DNA of 64,000 bases, from the NCBI RefSeq assembly GCF_009905375.1, contig NC_133653.1, forward strand, positions 61,817,956 through 61,881,955, in the 5' to 3' direction. Position 1 is the first letter of the stretch; each line of letters begins with the position of its first letter. The stretch is from Apium graveolens (Eukaryota > Streptophyta > Magnoliopsida > Apiales > Apiaceae). Both the position numbers and the translations under genes were made by a program. This document shows positions 47,367 to 58,560 of the stretch, piece by piece. The notes beneath the pieces were generated by a model. The model ran no database searches. It saw only the letters and a program-made list of their open reading frames with translations, and had not been told where the DNA came from.

Positions 47367-48215
47367 TTAAGAGATGCGAGCACGCACGACATCCCTAACC
47401 TGCTCCATCACAGAGGTGATGAGGTCTGAGATAGTCGCAAGTAGAGCCGGATCAACCTGACCCTCAAGATGGCCTCTAGTTGTAACACGAGTGGTAGCCT
47501 CAATCCTTTCCATGCTATACGCTAATCCTGCCGGAAGTATCCCGCCCTCAATCCTTGGTGCAGTAAGTCGATCCAACAGATCACTCCTAACATTACGGGC
47601 CTCAGACAGGCCACCCAAAGTCATATAATAATTGGCGATAAGAGAAGCCTGAGTGGTAGCATCTAGCAGTCCATGGGGCGCAGGTGGCGCAGACCCAGGA
47701 GATCCAAATAGATAACCAAGCACGGTATCAGGTGACAATGGTGCAGGAGATAAAGGTGGCATTTCCTCAGTAGGTGCTGGGCTTTGTACCGGGGATGGGA
47801 CAGGAATTGGTGGGACCTCATGGATGTCTACAGGAACCTCTGGAAGAGGGTCTGATACTGGTATAATTGGTGTCGTGAAAGGCCCCACTCCTTCTGCCCT
47901 CATTAACCTTTGTGCCCTTGGTAACTCTTCATCCTCTAGTGCCACCCTCGCGGCCATTCTTGCTCTGGTAGTCGCCCTGACTACGGTCATCAGTTCCTCA
48001 GCGGTCCTCTCTTCATTCTCATCAGGATCCTCCATGAGATCCTCTTCAGCCACAATCCTTTCCGGAATAACATCCTCAACCGCAACATTCTCTATCTGAA
48101 CCTCATCCGGTCCCTCATTAGGGTACTCCATCGGATTCATAATTTGATCTCCAACTTGTAATAAAACATCCTCATGTTGATGCTCCTGAACCTCAAGGTT
48201 CGGTGCCCCGCTGCC
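47367..48215 (-). CDS. Pre-gag accessory ORF, element 7 (257 aa from ATG; frame open for 282 codons)
   Basis: The only long intact sense frame in element 7. The first ATG is at 48140 (MNPMEYPNEGPDEVQIEN), but the frame is open back to a TAG at 48216-48218, and the 25 codons above the ATG also align with element 8 (shared GSG, P, E, EDVLL/DDILL and GDQI/GDRI positions). That TAG is part of a CGTATAG/GG acceptor-like site, so a spliced leader may supply the true start. The product has an acidic N-terminus (1-50), an Arg/Ala-rich segment (55-85), a Pro-rich middle (90-150) and a helical C-terminus with RSDLLDRL and ISDLITSVMEQVRDVVRAR. It lacks zinc knuckles and the gag domain. Element 1 has a possible shorter relative (7320-7622). 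Function unknown. Confidence 0.6.
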   Translation of the reverse strand, partial: GSGAPNLEVQEHQHEDVLLQVGDQIMNPMEYPNEGPDEVQIENVAVEDVIPERIVAEEDLMEDPDENEERTAEELMTVVRATTRARMAARVALEDEELPRAQRLMRAEGVGPFTTPIIPVSDPLPEVPVDIHEVPPIPVPSPVQSPAPTEEMPPLSPAPLSPDTVLGYLFGSPGSAPPAPHGLLDATTQASLIANYYMTLGGLSEARNVRSDLLDRLTAPRIEGGILPAGLAYSMERIEATTRVTTRGHLEGQVDPALLATISDLITSVMEQVRDVVRARIS

Positions 48216-48388
48216 CTATACGAGAACGAACTATGTTACTATCACGATACTTATAAGGGTTCCCGTAAGGGTTTTATCTGTCAGTGCTACGTTAGGTAGC
48301 CCGACTATGAACTTGGCAAGAGTTCTTATTATCTTAGTGAACTTATTATCTTAACGTCATATCATCTCTGAGGTTTATAACGCTTAGC

Positions 48389-48400
48389 TCTGATACCATT
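48389..48400 (-). other. Primer binding site, element 7
   Basis: Minus strand TGGTATCAGAGC, four bases after the LTR end at 48405; exact initiator tRNA-Met type site. Confidence 0.93.
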
Positions 48401-48404
48401 TCTG

Positions 48405-51400
48405 TAACACCCCCAAATCCGGGGTCGGGGATCCGGGTTGTCATGAGTTCCATTTCCCTTAATAACACCCAATCTAAATAATTACTCAACTACTCTGTAC
48501 TGTGACCCCACAATAAACACACACACCACACGTTATAGTCTCAGAGATGAACATCCAAAAATAACCACAAGTCATTTTATTCCACAATTATCTGCCAATA
48601 CACCTTAAAAGGTTTTCTGAATAAATTTACATTTCTTTGCCATTATTACAATTCATAATTATACATAAATCTGGTATATTAGAAGTTGAAAGCCTAGCCT
48701 ATTGGTAGTTCCTACCTCAGCTACGGCGGCATCAATGCTTCTAGAAAACTGCGAAACGTCTCCTAATCGCTTGCGAATCGGGAGCTTGGTCCTGTTCATC
48801 CTTTCTATCTGTTGGTCCTGTTCATCCTAATATGTATAATGATTAATAGTATATGAGCCATCTCATAGTACTCATGAAAGTCTTGGTCAAAAGAAATGAA
48901 CCAAGTTTGATATCTTAATGCGATGAAGTCACAAAATATTCAGTATATATACATATATACTTTTCAAAATCTTGGAAGTCCTCTTCCATGCATAATACAC
49001 ACAAAGTCCCAGTGTATAACTGTATAAAAAATATCGTTGCAAGGTGATCTCATATATCTAACCTTGTCTCAACATTTTTCTGAAAATCTTTGCCATTCAT
49101 AAGACAATTATTAACTAGATATAAGTTTAAAAGATGAAGTTACCAAATGCTTCACTACACTTATATCATTTATAAAGCTACTTGAACTACCACTGTTCAA
49201 AGTATAAAGAGTTTTCAACAGTTCATCACATAGATGAGACTACAAGAAAAGATTTGAATAGATTAAATCTTTGAAATTCTATTAAATGAAATGAAGTCAT
49301 GATATACTTCATTACGTTCTGATATATATATATATATATATCCATATATACATCTTCTTCATACAATTTCCTGAAAACCTCTGTCATGTAAAGTATGAAC
49401 AGAATTGCAATATCCAATAAATTTGGAAAGGAAAAGAATTTGGCATAAACCAGATATCTTGCTGATCAGGCAAAGATACCCATAAGTAACCTTTTCTACT
49501 AGTCGATGGATGAATTCCCCACTGGTCATCACCCTGGTCGCAATAGGACCTTATGCTGGACTGCCACTCAGCCACTTATGCATTTGATGGACTCCCACTG
49601 AGCCACTTACACTATCATGGACGCCCACTGAGCCCATGTTGCTTATGCCAACTCAATAGATGGACTTACTTCCCGAACGTTGGGTAAGTAATCAATTCAT
49701 TTACCAAAACTGCAACCTTGTTGCGAATATAAAATACACCATAGAGCCGAATCCCTTAGATTTTTGAGCGAGTATTAAAGTCCCCTTAAAATGGAAGATC
49801 TTGAATTTGAAAACAAGTTTTGGGATCCGCTCTACCCTTTTTAAATTCATTTTGAAGACTCGAAAACATTTTTAAGAATGTTTGGAGTAAAGCTGATTTA
49901 ATGAAGTAAATCAGTCCCCGGTATATTTAGAAAATGCTTGAATATTATTATTTAAATAATATTCCCATAAAGAATAATCTTTATAAAAATAATTGAAGTA
50001 GAAGTATTAAAACTTATACTTGAAACGAGTATTAAATAACCAAAGATATACTTATACGAAAGTACTATCTTTATTTGAATAATCGAAAATAAGTTTGATT
50101 ATTGACACCTTATTCTTTAATAAAATAAAGAATATATTGCAGTAATAAGCGGAGTCATAATACCTCGAATGAATATTATAAATAATATTCATAAAATAAA
50201 GGATTCATACATCCTCAAATGAATATCCAAGTAATATCCAATAATAATATAAAAGAGTCATAAGCCCTCGAATGAATATTCAAATAATATTCATTTAATA
50301 AAATAAAGAAGTCATAAGCCCTCGAATGAATATTCATAATAATATTCATTAAATAAAATAAAGAAGTCATAAGCCCTCGAATGAATATTCATAATAATAT
50401 TCATTTTTTGAAAACTATAACCATATATATATAAATATATATGTATATATATACATATATACAAAATCTACTCGGGATCCTCGACTCCCGGTTTAGAAAA
50501 TATTTCCACCTTTTGGGTCCCTATACTAAGGGTATATGCAAGTTACCGCTATCCTCTAGCATAGGTATTATCAACTGAATCAACAGATATATATAGCAAG
50601 AATACGAAACAGGCATGCATATATATATATATATCATAGCAGCATGCTTCAATATATTGCAACATTTGCTAATTAACCAACATGCATCTTTCGCAAGATA
50701 ATGCAAGTACATATATACATCACAACAACAGTATAACGGGTAGAAAACTTGCCTGAGCGACTGGGGGTTACGAATGGCTCGGGACGAGTCTGGTAACCTA
50801 TAAACAACAAGTAAGTTGGAATTAAACCAAAGTCACTTGTAAATCTATACTTTAACTAACTTAGACTCTAACGCTTGTTTTGCGCTTACTGATTCTCTTA
50901 AGTCACTCGAGTACCCTCGGCTCCACTATTTTTAATAATTTAACCTTTACGAGTTTTAAGGCGATTCCTTCGCGAGTGTCTTACCAACTGCCTAACACAC
51001 TTACCATAAATGTTTCATACATTAATTAACCCTTTTTGGTCTTTAACCTATGTTTCAAAGTAAGGCGAGGGGAAAAGTTTTGTTCGCGAAACGCTGTTAC
51101 TTGAAACGGTCGTTTCTCCTAAACCGTGCATCGGAATCGAACGAACTACATATCAAAACGAAGCTCGTAACATGAGCTATCTAGACATGGCAATGGTCAT
51201 AATCTAGCAGGGGGTTATCGGGTCCTAATGTTATGCACAAAAACAGTCTAAAGAAAATCGGACGGTACGACGGCTATGTTTACGCGATTTCTCAATTTTA
51301 AACCATTCAAAACCATCCCAATTCAACCTCAAATCCAACATACAACCAACATCCATCCTTATCACATCATAACAACCCCAACCAATTCAATTTTAACATT

Positions 51401-51588
51401 CATACTTATGCCTAAGCTTAACTTTAACCATACTTAAGTTCTTTTAATCAAAACAACAACATTTACCATTCCATTTCACTACCATTTCAAATCCCAAACT
51501 TTAATCACAACAACAAGCTACAATATCACCCTACTAATCAAAATCATCTTATAATACATAGGAATCTAGGGTTTGGAGATGATATACT
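48405..51588 (-). repeat. 5' LTR of element 7 (partial, interrupted by element 8)
   Basis: Matches 38413-41690 closely. Compared with that copy it lacks about 60 bp near 48810, which removes the leader hairpin and the bases before the micro-ORF, and about 50 bp near 50405 in the minisatellite. It stops at 51588, where element 8's LTR begins; the rest of it should resume beyond the right end of the window. TATAC (51584-51588) is the candidate target duplication for element 8. Confidence 0.9.
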
Positions 51589-53686
51589 GTAATAACCCCA
51601 ATTTTTGGGAAATTTTTGAAACCCTTATGAATAGTGTTTTTGCTGAATGAGAAAACTTTTCATGCCACACTATGTAGGGGTTCTGATATGGATATTCTGA
51701 GATTTTATTAGTACTTTATATGGGATATAAGTGTATATAAAGATCGTCAGAATCCAAATCCGAACACTTTGATTTTTTCCCGGAAATATACTAGATACGG
51801 AAAGATTTGAGAAAAAGGTAACAGGATAAAAAGGGATTTAAATTAAAGGATTATAGGAGAGGATCATAAAAGGAATATAATATATTGAGAAAGGTTAAGG
51901 GAACCTAAGTAATAAGATCCCGGGTATGATCCCTCAAACGATAAACGAAAATGAAAGTTAAGCGAACCGTATAACAGATCAGCGGTCATTAGGCAAACGA
52001 TTAGGAAGTTAATCAAAGGGATTAGTGGGAATGATGTCATCCAACCAATAGAAAGAGGACAAGGAAGGGAGGATGACATCATGAGGATGACACAAGCATG
52101 ACATGGGAAGGAAGGAGATGTGGTGACTTTTTAACCACACAAAACCAAGGGCAACTAGGTAATTCACTAAAGCAAACAACAAAAACAACCAACCAAAAAT
52201 CAAATCAAAGCAAAACCACAAAAATCTCTCTTTCTTCTTCATCTTGCTCTCGGCCTTTTGAAGAAAAACAAGGAGGAGTTTTTCAAAAACTCAAGCTACA
52301 CACCTTCAAAAATTATAAGGTTTGTTTCTTTAGCTTCCATAATTCATAACTTAGTTATGCTATAAGTTTGGATCCAAGAATCCAAGGTTTACCTAGTTAA
52401 TCAATTCCTAAAAGTTTAGGGTGAATAGTAACTTTCAAGAACAAATTTTTGATTCTTGATTTTATTTGTAAGGACAAGGTAGCTTAAGCATAGATCAAGG
52501 CTTCCATGGGCTTTCCAAGGATCTTTCATTGATTAAAAGCTTCAAGAAGGTATAAAACTTCAAACCCTAGCTTTACTTTTGAGTATTAGGAATGGTTTTG
52601 ATTGTTATAATTCATGAGGAGCATGATCCTTGTATACTTAGAGTGTGGTTGGATTTGTAATGAGTTTGAAGTTGGAAATCTTGATTATTGGTTAATGAAC
52701 TTAAGTATAGCTTTTAGTTCATGTTTGAGGGTAGTATAAAGTTCATAATATTGAGTTTTGGGGCTGTTAGGATGTGATATGGATGGACTTTGATTGTATG
52801 AAGGGATTGGGGTTGTTTGGTGATGGAATTGAATGGTATAAAATTGGGAAATCGCGTAAACATAGCCGTCGTAACGTCCGATTTTCTTTGGACTGTTTTT
52901 GTGCATAGCATTAGGACCCGAGAACCCCCTGCTAGAATATGACCACTGCCATGTTTAGATAGCTCATGTTACGAGCTTCGTTTTGATATGTAGTTCGTTC
53001 GATTCCGATGCACGGTTTAGGAGAAACGACCGTTTCAAGTAACGGCGTTTCGCGAACGAAACTTTTCCCCTCGCCTCACTTTGAAACATAGGTTAAAGAC
53101 CAAAAAGGGTTAATTAATGTGTGAAACATTTATGGTAAGTGTGTTAGGCAGTTGGTAAGACACTCGCGAAGGAATCGCTTTAAAACTCGTAAAGGTTAAA
53201 TAATTAAAAATGGTGGAGCCGAGGGTACCCGAGTGACTTAAGCGAATCAGTGAGCGCAAAACAAGCGTTAGAGTCTAAGTTAGTTAAAGTATAGATTTAC
53301 AAGTGATTTTGGTTTAATTCCAACTTACTTGTTGTTTATAGGTTACCAGACTCGTCCCGAGCCTTTTATCACCCCAAGTCGCTCAGGCAAGTATTCTATC
53401 CGTTATACTGTTGTTGTGATGTATACATTTGTATATGCATGATCTTGCGATAAATGCATATTGGTTATTTAGCAAATTCTTGCGATATATTGTAGCATGT
53501 GATATGGTATATATGCATGCCTGTTTCATATTCTTGAAATATATATCTGTTGGTTCAGTTGATAATACCTATGCTAGAGAATAGCGGTAACTTGCATATA
53601 CCCTTAGTATAGGGACCCAAAGGTGAAAATATTTTCTAAAACCGGGAGTCGAGGATCCCGAGTAGATTTTGTATATATGGATATGG

Positions 53687-53722
<36 letters not shown>

Positions 53723-55713
53723 GGTCATAGTTTTCAAAACTATTAATCGAATAAGGTTTATTCGATAACTTAAACTTTTTTTTATTATTGAATATTATTT
53801 CGAATATTATTCGATGGCGTATGACTCCTTTTATTTATTTATTTGAATATTATTTGAATATTCATTTGAAGGCTTATGACTCAGTTTATATTATTTAATG
53901 AATATTATTTGAATATTCATTTGAGGATCTATGACTCCGATTATTTGCTGAGGTATATTCTTTATTTTATTAAAGAATAAGGTGTCGATAATCAAACTCA
54001 CTTTTGATTATTCAAATAAAGATAGTACTTTCGTATAGGTATATCTTTGGTTATTTAATATTCATTTCAAGTATAAGTTTTAAAACTTCTACTTCAATTA
54101 TTTTATAAAGATTATTCTTTATGGGAATATTATTTAAATAATAATATTCAGACATTTTCTAAATATTCTGGGGACTGATTTACTTCATTAAATCAGCTTC
54201 ACTCCAAACATTCTTAAAAATGTTTTTCGAGTCTTCAAAATGATTTTTAAAGTCAGAGCGGATCCCAAAACTCATTTTTATATTTAAGATCTTCCTTTTT
54301 AAGGGGATTTAAATACTCGCTCAAAACCTGGGGAATCCGGCTCTGTGGTGTATTTTATATTCGCAACAAGGTTGCAGTTTTGGTAAATGAATTGATTACT
54401 TACCCAACGTTCGGGAAGTAAGTCCATCTATTGAGTCGGCATCAGCAACATGGGCTCAGTGGGCGTCCATGATAGTGTAAGTGGCTCAGTGGGAGTCCAT
54501 CAAATGCATAAGTGGCTGAGTGGCAGTCCAGCATAGGTCCTAATGCGGCCAGGGTGATGACCAGTGGGGAATTCGTCCATCTACTAGTAGAAAAGGTTAC
54601 TAATGGGTATCTTTGCCTGATCAGCAAGATATCTGGTTTATGCCAAAATTCTTTTCCTTTCCAAAATTCATTGGATGTTTCAAACTCTGTTCATACTTTA
54701 CATAACAGAGGTTCCAGGAAATGTTTTAGAGATATATATATGTGGATATATATATATCGGGACTAAATAAAGTATCTCATAACTTTTTCATTCAATAATA
54801 TTTCAAAGATTGAATCTATTCAAGTCTTATCTTGTGGTCTCATCAGTGGGATGAACTTTTGAAACTAATTATAACTTGAACGGTGGTAGTTCAAGTAGTA
54901 TTTGGGAAAGATATAAGTATATTGGGGTATCTTGTAACTTCATCTTTTAAACTTATGTCTAATTAATAATTGTCTTATGAATGACTAAGATTTTCAGAAA
55001 AACGTTGAGACAAGGTTAGATATATGAGATCACCTTGCAACGATATTTTTTTATATACAGTTATACACTGGGACTTTGTGTATATTATGCATGGAAGAGG
55101 ACTTCCAATATTTTGAAAGGTATATATGTATATAGATATATACTGAATATTTTCCGACTTCATCGCATTAAGATATCAACTTGGTTCATTTCTTTTGACC
55201 AAGACTTTCATGAGTATTATGAGTAGGCTCATATATTGTAAATCATTATACATATTATTTTGGTGGGCTTGCTGCTCACCCTTGCTTTCTTCTTTCATCA
55301 CACAACAACAGTTAGGAAAGATGGCCAGACTCCAGCAGACCCAGCGCAAGCGCGTGGGAAGCGTCCCGCGTCTTCCCGTTGATGTTGTAGCTGATATAGC
55401 TGCAGAGGTAGATCTATTATAGATCAGACCATCTACTTTTGAGAATCAATTATGTATAATTATAACTTGTGGCAAATAATGGCAATTAACTATAAATTAT
55501 CAAGTAATCATTTTGGGTTGTAATAACTTTTAAATTGTGGATTCAAAGACTTGTACTTATTTAAATTTCATCTCTGAGACTATAACGGGTTGTGGTGTGT
55601 GTTAGTGTGGGGTCACAGCATAAGGTTATTTATTATTAATTAAGTGAAGTGATATTGTGGAAAGAAAGACCGTGACGACCCGGATCCCCGACCCCGGATC
55701 TGGGGGTGTTACA
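51589..55713 (+). repeat. 5' LTR of element 8 (complete, 4125 bp)
   Basis: Starts TGTAATAACCCC, ends GGGGGTGTTACA. Repeated from 61286. It contains the diverged minisatellite (53770-53950), a three-unit repeat of about 30 bp with GTGGCTCAGTGGG (54447-54533), AT runs (53685-53725), the leader hairpin (55263-55279) and a micro-ORF (55321-55422). Other short frames, such as 52098-52349, are not supported as genes. Confidence 0.92.
55263..55422 (+). other. Leader hairpin and micro-ORF in the LTR of element 8
   Basis: Hairpin GTGGGC-TTGCT-GCTCAC (55263-55279) is followed by CCTTGC, a pyrimidine-rich stretch, CAACAACAG, and a 33-codon ORF from ATG 55321 (MARLQQTQRKRVGSVPRLP...) to 55422. Comparable hairpin and position are seen in elements 1 and 7; element 2 has the hairpin (18890-18903) but no matching ORF. 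Confidence 0.4.
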
Positions 55714-55717
55714 GAAA

Positions 55718-55729
55718 TGGTATCAGAGC
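55718..55729 (+). other. Primer binding site, element 8
   Basis: TGGTATCAGAGC, four bases after the LTR end. Confidence 0.93.
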
Positions 55730-55900
55730 TAAGCGTTATAAACCTCAGAGATGATGGGACGTTAAGATAATAATTTAACTAAGATAATAAGAACTCTTGC
55801 CAAGTTCATAGTCGGGCTACCTAACGTAGCACTGACAGTTAAAACCCTTATGGGAACCCTTATAAATATCGTGATAGGAGCGTAGTTCGTTATCGTATAT

Positions 55901-56165
55901 GGTAGCGGGACTCCGAACCCTGAGGTTGAGGAGCAACATCGCGATGATATTTTATTACTAATTGGAGATCGGATTTTGGATCCGATAGAGTGTCCTAATG
56001 CAGGACCGGATGATGTTGATATTGAGGATTTAGCGGTTGAGGATGTTGTCCTAGAAGGGATAGTTATTGAGGAGGATCCCATGGAGGATCCTGACAGGAT
56101 TGGATAAAGGACCACTGATGAATTGATGACCATGGTTTGGTCGACTACCAGAGGTAGGATTGGCC
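55901..56165 (+). pseudogene. Truncated pre-gag ORF, element 8
   Basis: Open from about 55901 to a TAA at 56105-56107 and then recognisable to about 56160. It aligns with the N-terminal third of element 7's pre-gag ORF: GSGTPNPEVEEQ, ECPNAGPDDVDIEDLAVEDV and IVIEEDPMEDPD, then DELMTMVWSTTRGR after the stop. The remaining two thirds are missing, replaced by an RT/RNase H fragment starting near 56160. This copy lacks the ATG used in element 7. Confidence 0.65.
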
Positions 56166-56985
56166 GGTCACTACCGGAGGTTCGTTCAAGTTGTAAAGAT
56201 AGTAGCCCCTTTAACGCGGCTTACTCGTAAGACTGAGAAGTTCGAATGGACAGAGAAATGCGAGAACAGCTTTCAAGAACTGAAGCAGAGGTTGGTGATG
56301 GCCCCTATGCTGGCATTGCCGGATGGAAAAAGGAGATTTTGTGATTTGTAAGTGACGCTTCGCATAAGGAATTAGGGTGCTTCTTAGCACAGCAAGATAA
56401 TCGCGTCTGCGTCAAGACAATTAAGGTAATATGAAATTCAATATCCCCGCCCATGAGCTTAGGCTCGTGGCAATAGTTTTACCCTAAAGATTGGAGGCAC
56501 TACTTGTATGGAGAGAAGTGCGAGAATTACCTAAGCCATAAGTGCTCTAGTACATTTTCACGTAGAAAGAGCTCAACATATGCCAGAGGAGGCAGTTAGA
56601 GCTAATCAAGAATAATGATTGGGAGATTCTTTATCATGCGGGGAAAGCCAATATGGTGGCTGATGCCCTTAGTAAAAAGGAGAGACTCAAGATGATGATG
56701 TCTTTTGGAGAGTTTATAAGAGATTTTGAGAAAATGGAAATAGTAGTGAAGGTAACCGGAGCCGGTACCGAAAAGCTGTTTGAGATTGCAATACAGCCCG
56801 AATTATTGGAAAAGATCATATTGTGTCAGAAAAAGTTATGAATGAAGGTAGAGAGCCAACAATTAGATAAAAGATTAATATCGAGAAAGATGATAAGGGA
56901 ATAATGAGGTATTCCTATAGAATTTGGGTTCCGAAAGTTCAAGAGCGTAAGGATGAGAACTTAGATGAGAGCCATAGTTTGAGGA
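56160..56985 (+). pseudogene. Displaced RT end, RNase H and integrase-start fragment, element 8
   Basis: Reads LAGHYRRFVQVVKIVAPLTRLTRK (in two short pieces: LAGHYRRFVQ, then IVAPLTRLTRK) and FEWTEKCENSFQELKQ, then RNase H traces [25 protein letters not shown] and NMVADALSKKERLKMM, then QPELLEKIILCQKKL and MRYSYRIWVPKVQE from the start of integrase. It is out of order: it stands between the pre-gag ORF and gag, whereas in other elements these domains follow gag and protease. Element 7 lacks it at this place. Several stops and frameshifts. Confidence 0.8.
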
Positions 56986-58560
56986 ATAAGATTTAGAGCA
57001 AACCCTGAACGTGATAGTCAGGGAGGTCGCCATCAAGATAGAAGGAACCCATAACATAATGGAGTGGAAAATGAGGATTTAAAACATGAAGGATGACCCC
57101 GATTATGGGGAGGAGGAGGGAATGTTTAGACTAAGAAAACAGAAGTCGAGCGAGATAAGGAGACCCGAGACGGTACTTCTATACGGAAATTCATGGACCT
57201 GTCTAAACAGAACTTATACTTTATTCCCAACCACCACCTTGAGGAAGCAATGTAGTGGGAAATATTTTCAGGACCTTTAAGTCGCTAAGCTCTCAGAGTT
57301 CCAAGGAACAAGCTGACCCAGTCGAGGCAAAAGCCTGGCTAAAGGAAATAGAGGAATCAATTGAGATTCTAAATGATTGACGAATCACAAAAGACTGTTT
57401 TTGTCACTTACCCTCCTAAGAGAGAGACCACCCGCTGGTGAAAGACCAAGAAAGGCATGGAGCCAGAGATTATAATAAACTGATTAAAGTTTAGTCAATT
57501 GTTTTCGGGAAAGTAATTCCCAAGGTTATGGAGATAGTGTAAAAGCTTTAGAGCCAGAACAAAGGCGGACGAGTATGATGAATTATGAATCTAAGTTGTA
57601 AAAGTTATCAAGATTCGTTCTGAGGACACGAATCCAGAATGACGGGATATTTGAAATCAATGCTTATGTTGTGTTGGTTCATGAAATAATGATAAGAGAA
57701 AGGAAAATAAAAAGAAACTGAAGTGGAAAGGAATATAAAGGCAGTAGAGTGTGAGGAATGATAAAGGAGTTGGGTATGAGGAAACCATAAAGACTCGTAG
57801 CAATAGAAATAGAAAAGTATATGATCGTCAGGATGAGGGTGATTCACCATGAGTTAAAGTTGACGGTTGAAGGCATAAGAGGTGCATATATTTTATCCCC
57901 TTTAAGTTGGGAGGATTCGAGGAAACATTGAGATAGTTTGAAGGATAAACAATGAGACGCGGATAGACTGAGGAGACAAGAAAGTAAGAAATTAAGAAAA
58001 TTGGATGAAGGAAGTGACCTTCAAGAATGTGAAGTGTAAGACCGGTGGCTTGATACCCAGGAAGGGAGACGCCAGGTATGAAAGATATCCCAACATTGAG
58101 ATGACTGTTGAGATAAACAACAAAAGTAAATAAGGATTTATTAAGAAGAAGTTCACGTTGAACACGACCAATATCTTCCAGATCATCCATGTGATCATTA
58201 CCAAATCAGGAAAGAAAAGCGGATAACCATTTTTATCTTTTGGAGGCCATGTGGATTGACCTTAACTTGAATAAGGATGCTATTGTGAAATTCGGTATAG
58301 ACTATCGACGTGGAACTGATTGAATAAGATACCCTTATCAGGGATATATGACTTTATTTATCCATGGAAGGATGCTTGTACCTTTTTAAAGGTGGAATTA
58401 AGGATAGAACAGCGGTAACTTAAAACGAATCCTAGGGGAATGCATAAAGGTTGGCATTTCACCCTTAATAGGGATAGTATGAGTTTTGACAGTATGAATT
58501 GGAAAGGATTAAGGTAATAATAACCTTTAAGGATCAGTGGAGAAATTTTTCAGAAGTAAA
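56986..58560 (+). pseudogene. Gag, protease and RT remnants, element 8
   Basis: Gag traces: ADPVEAKAWLKEIEESIEIL near 57310-57370 and KTKKGMEPEI near 57450, with stops between. Protease C-terminal trace PFKLGGFEE near 57898-57925. RT traces near 58250-58400, where sequence around GIDYRRGTD and RYPYQG corresponds to the DYRELN...YPLPR block of elements 1 and 2. No zinc knuckle or active-site motif survives. Aligns with element 7 throughout. Confidence 0.65.

Larger units (their letters stand above)
38413..51588 (-). mobile_element. Element 7: degenerate non-autonomous chromovirus
   Basis: Minus strand: 5' LTR (48405-51588, cut by element 8), PBS (48389-48400), pre-gag ORF (47367-48215), decayed gag, protease, RT and integrase remnants, hairpin and PPT (42645-42679), 3' LTR (38413-42644). 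The LTR copies are about 99 percent alike by eye apart from short deletions, yet the 5.7-kb interior has no long gag-pol frame. A homologous, equally decayed interior is found in element 8, so the decay probably predates both insertions. It inserted in element 6. Confidence 0.88.

Noticed and set aside
55195..55422. 75-codon ORF in the LTR of element 8
   Set aside because: The upstream half has no counterpart in the related LTR. Only the last 33 codons from ATG 55321 show cross-family similarity and are reported as a micro-ORF.
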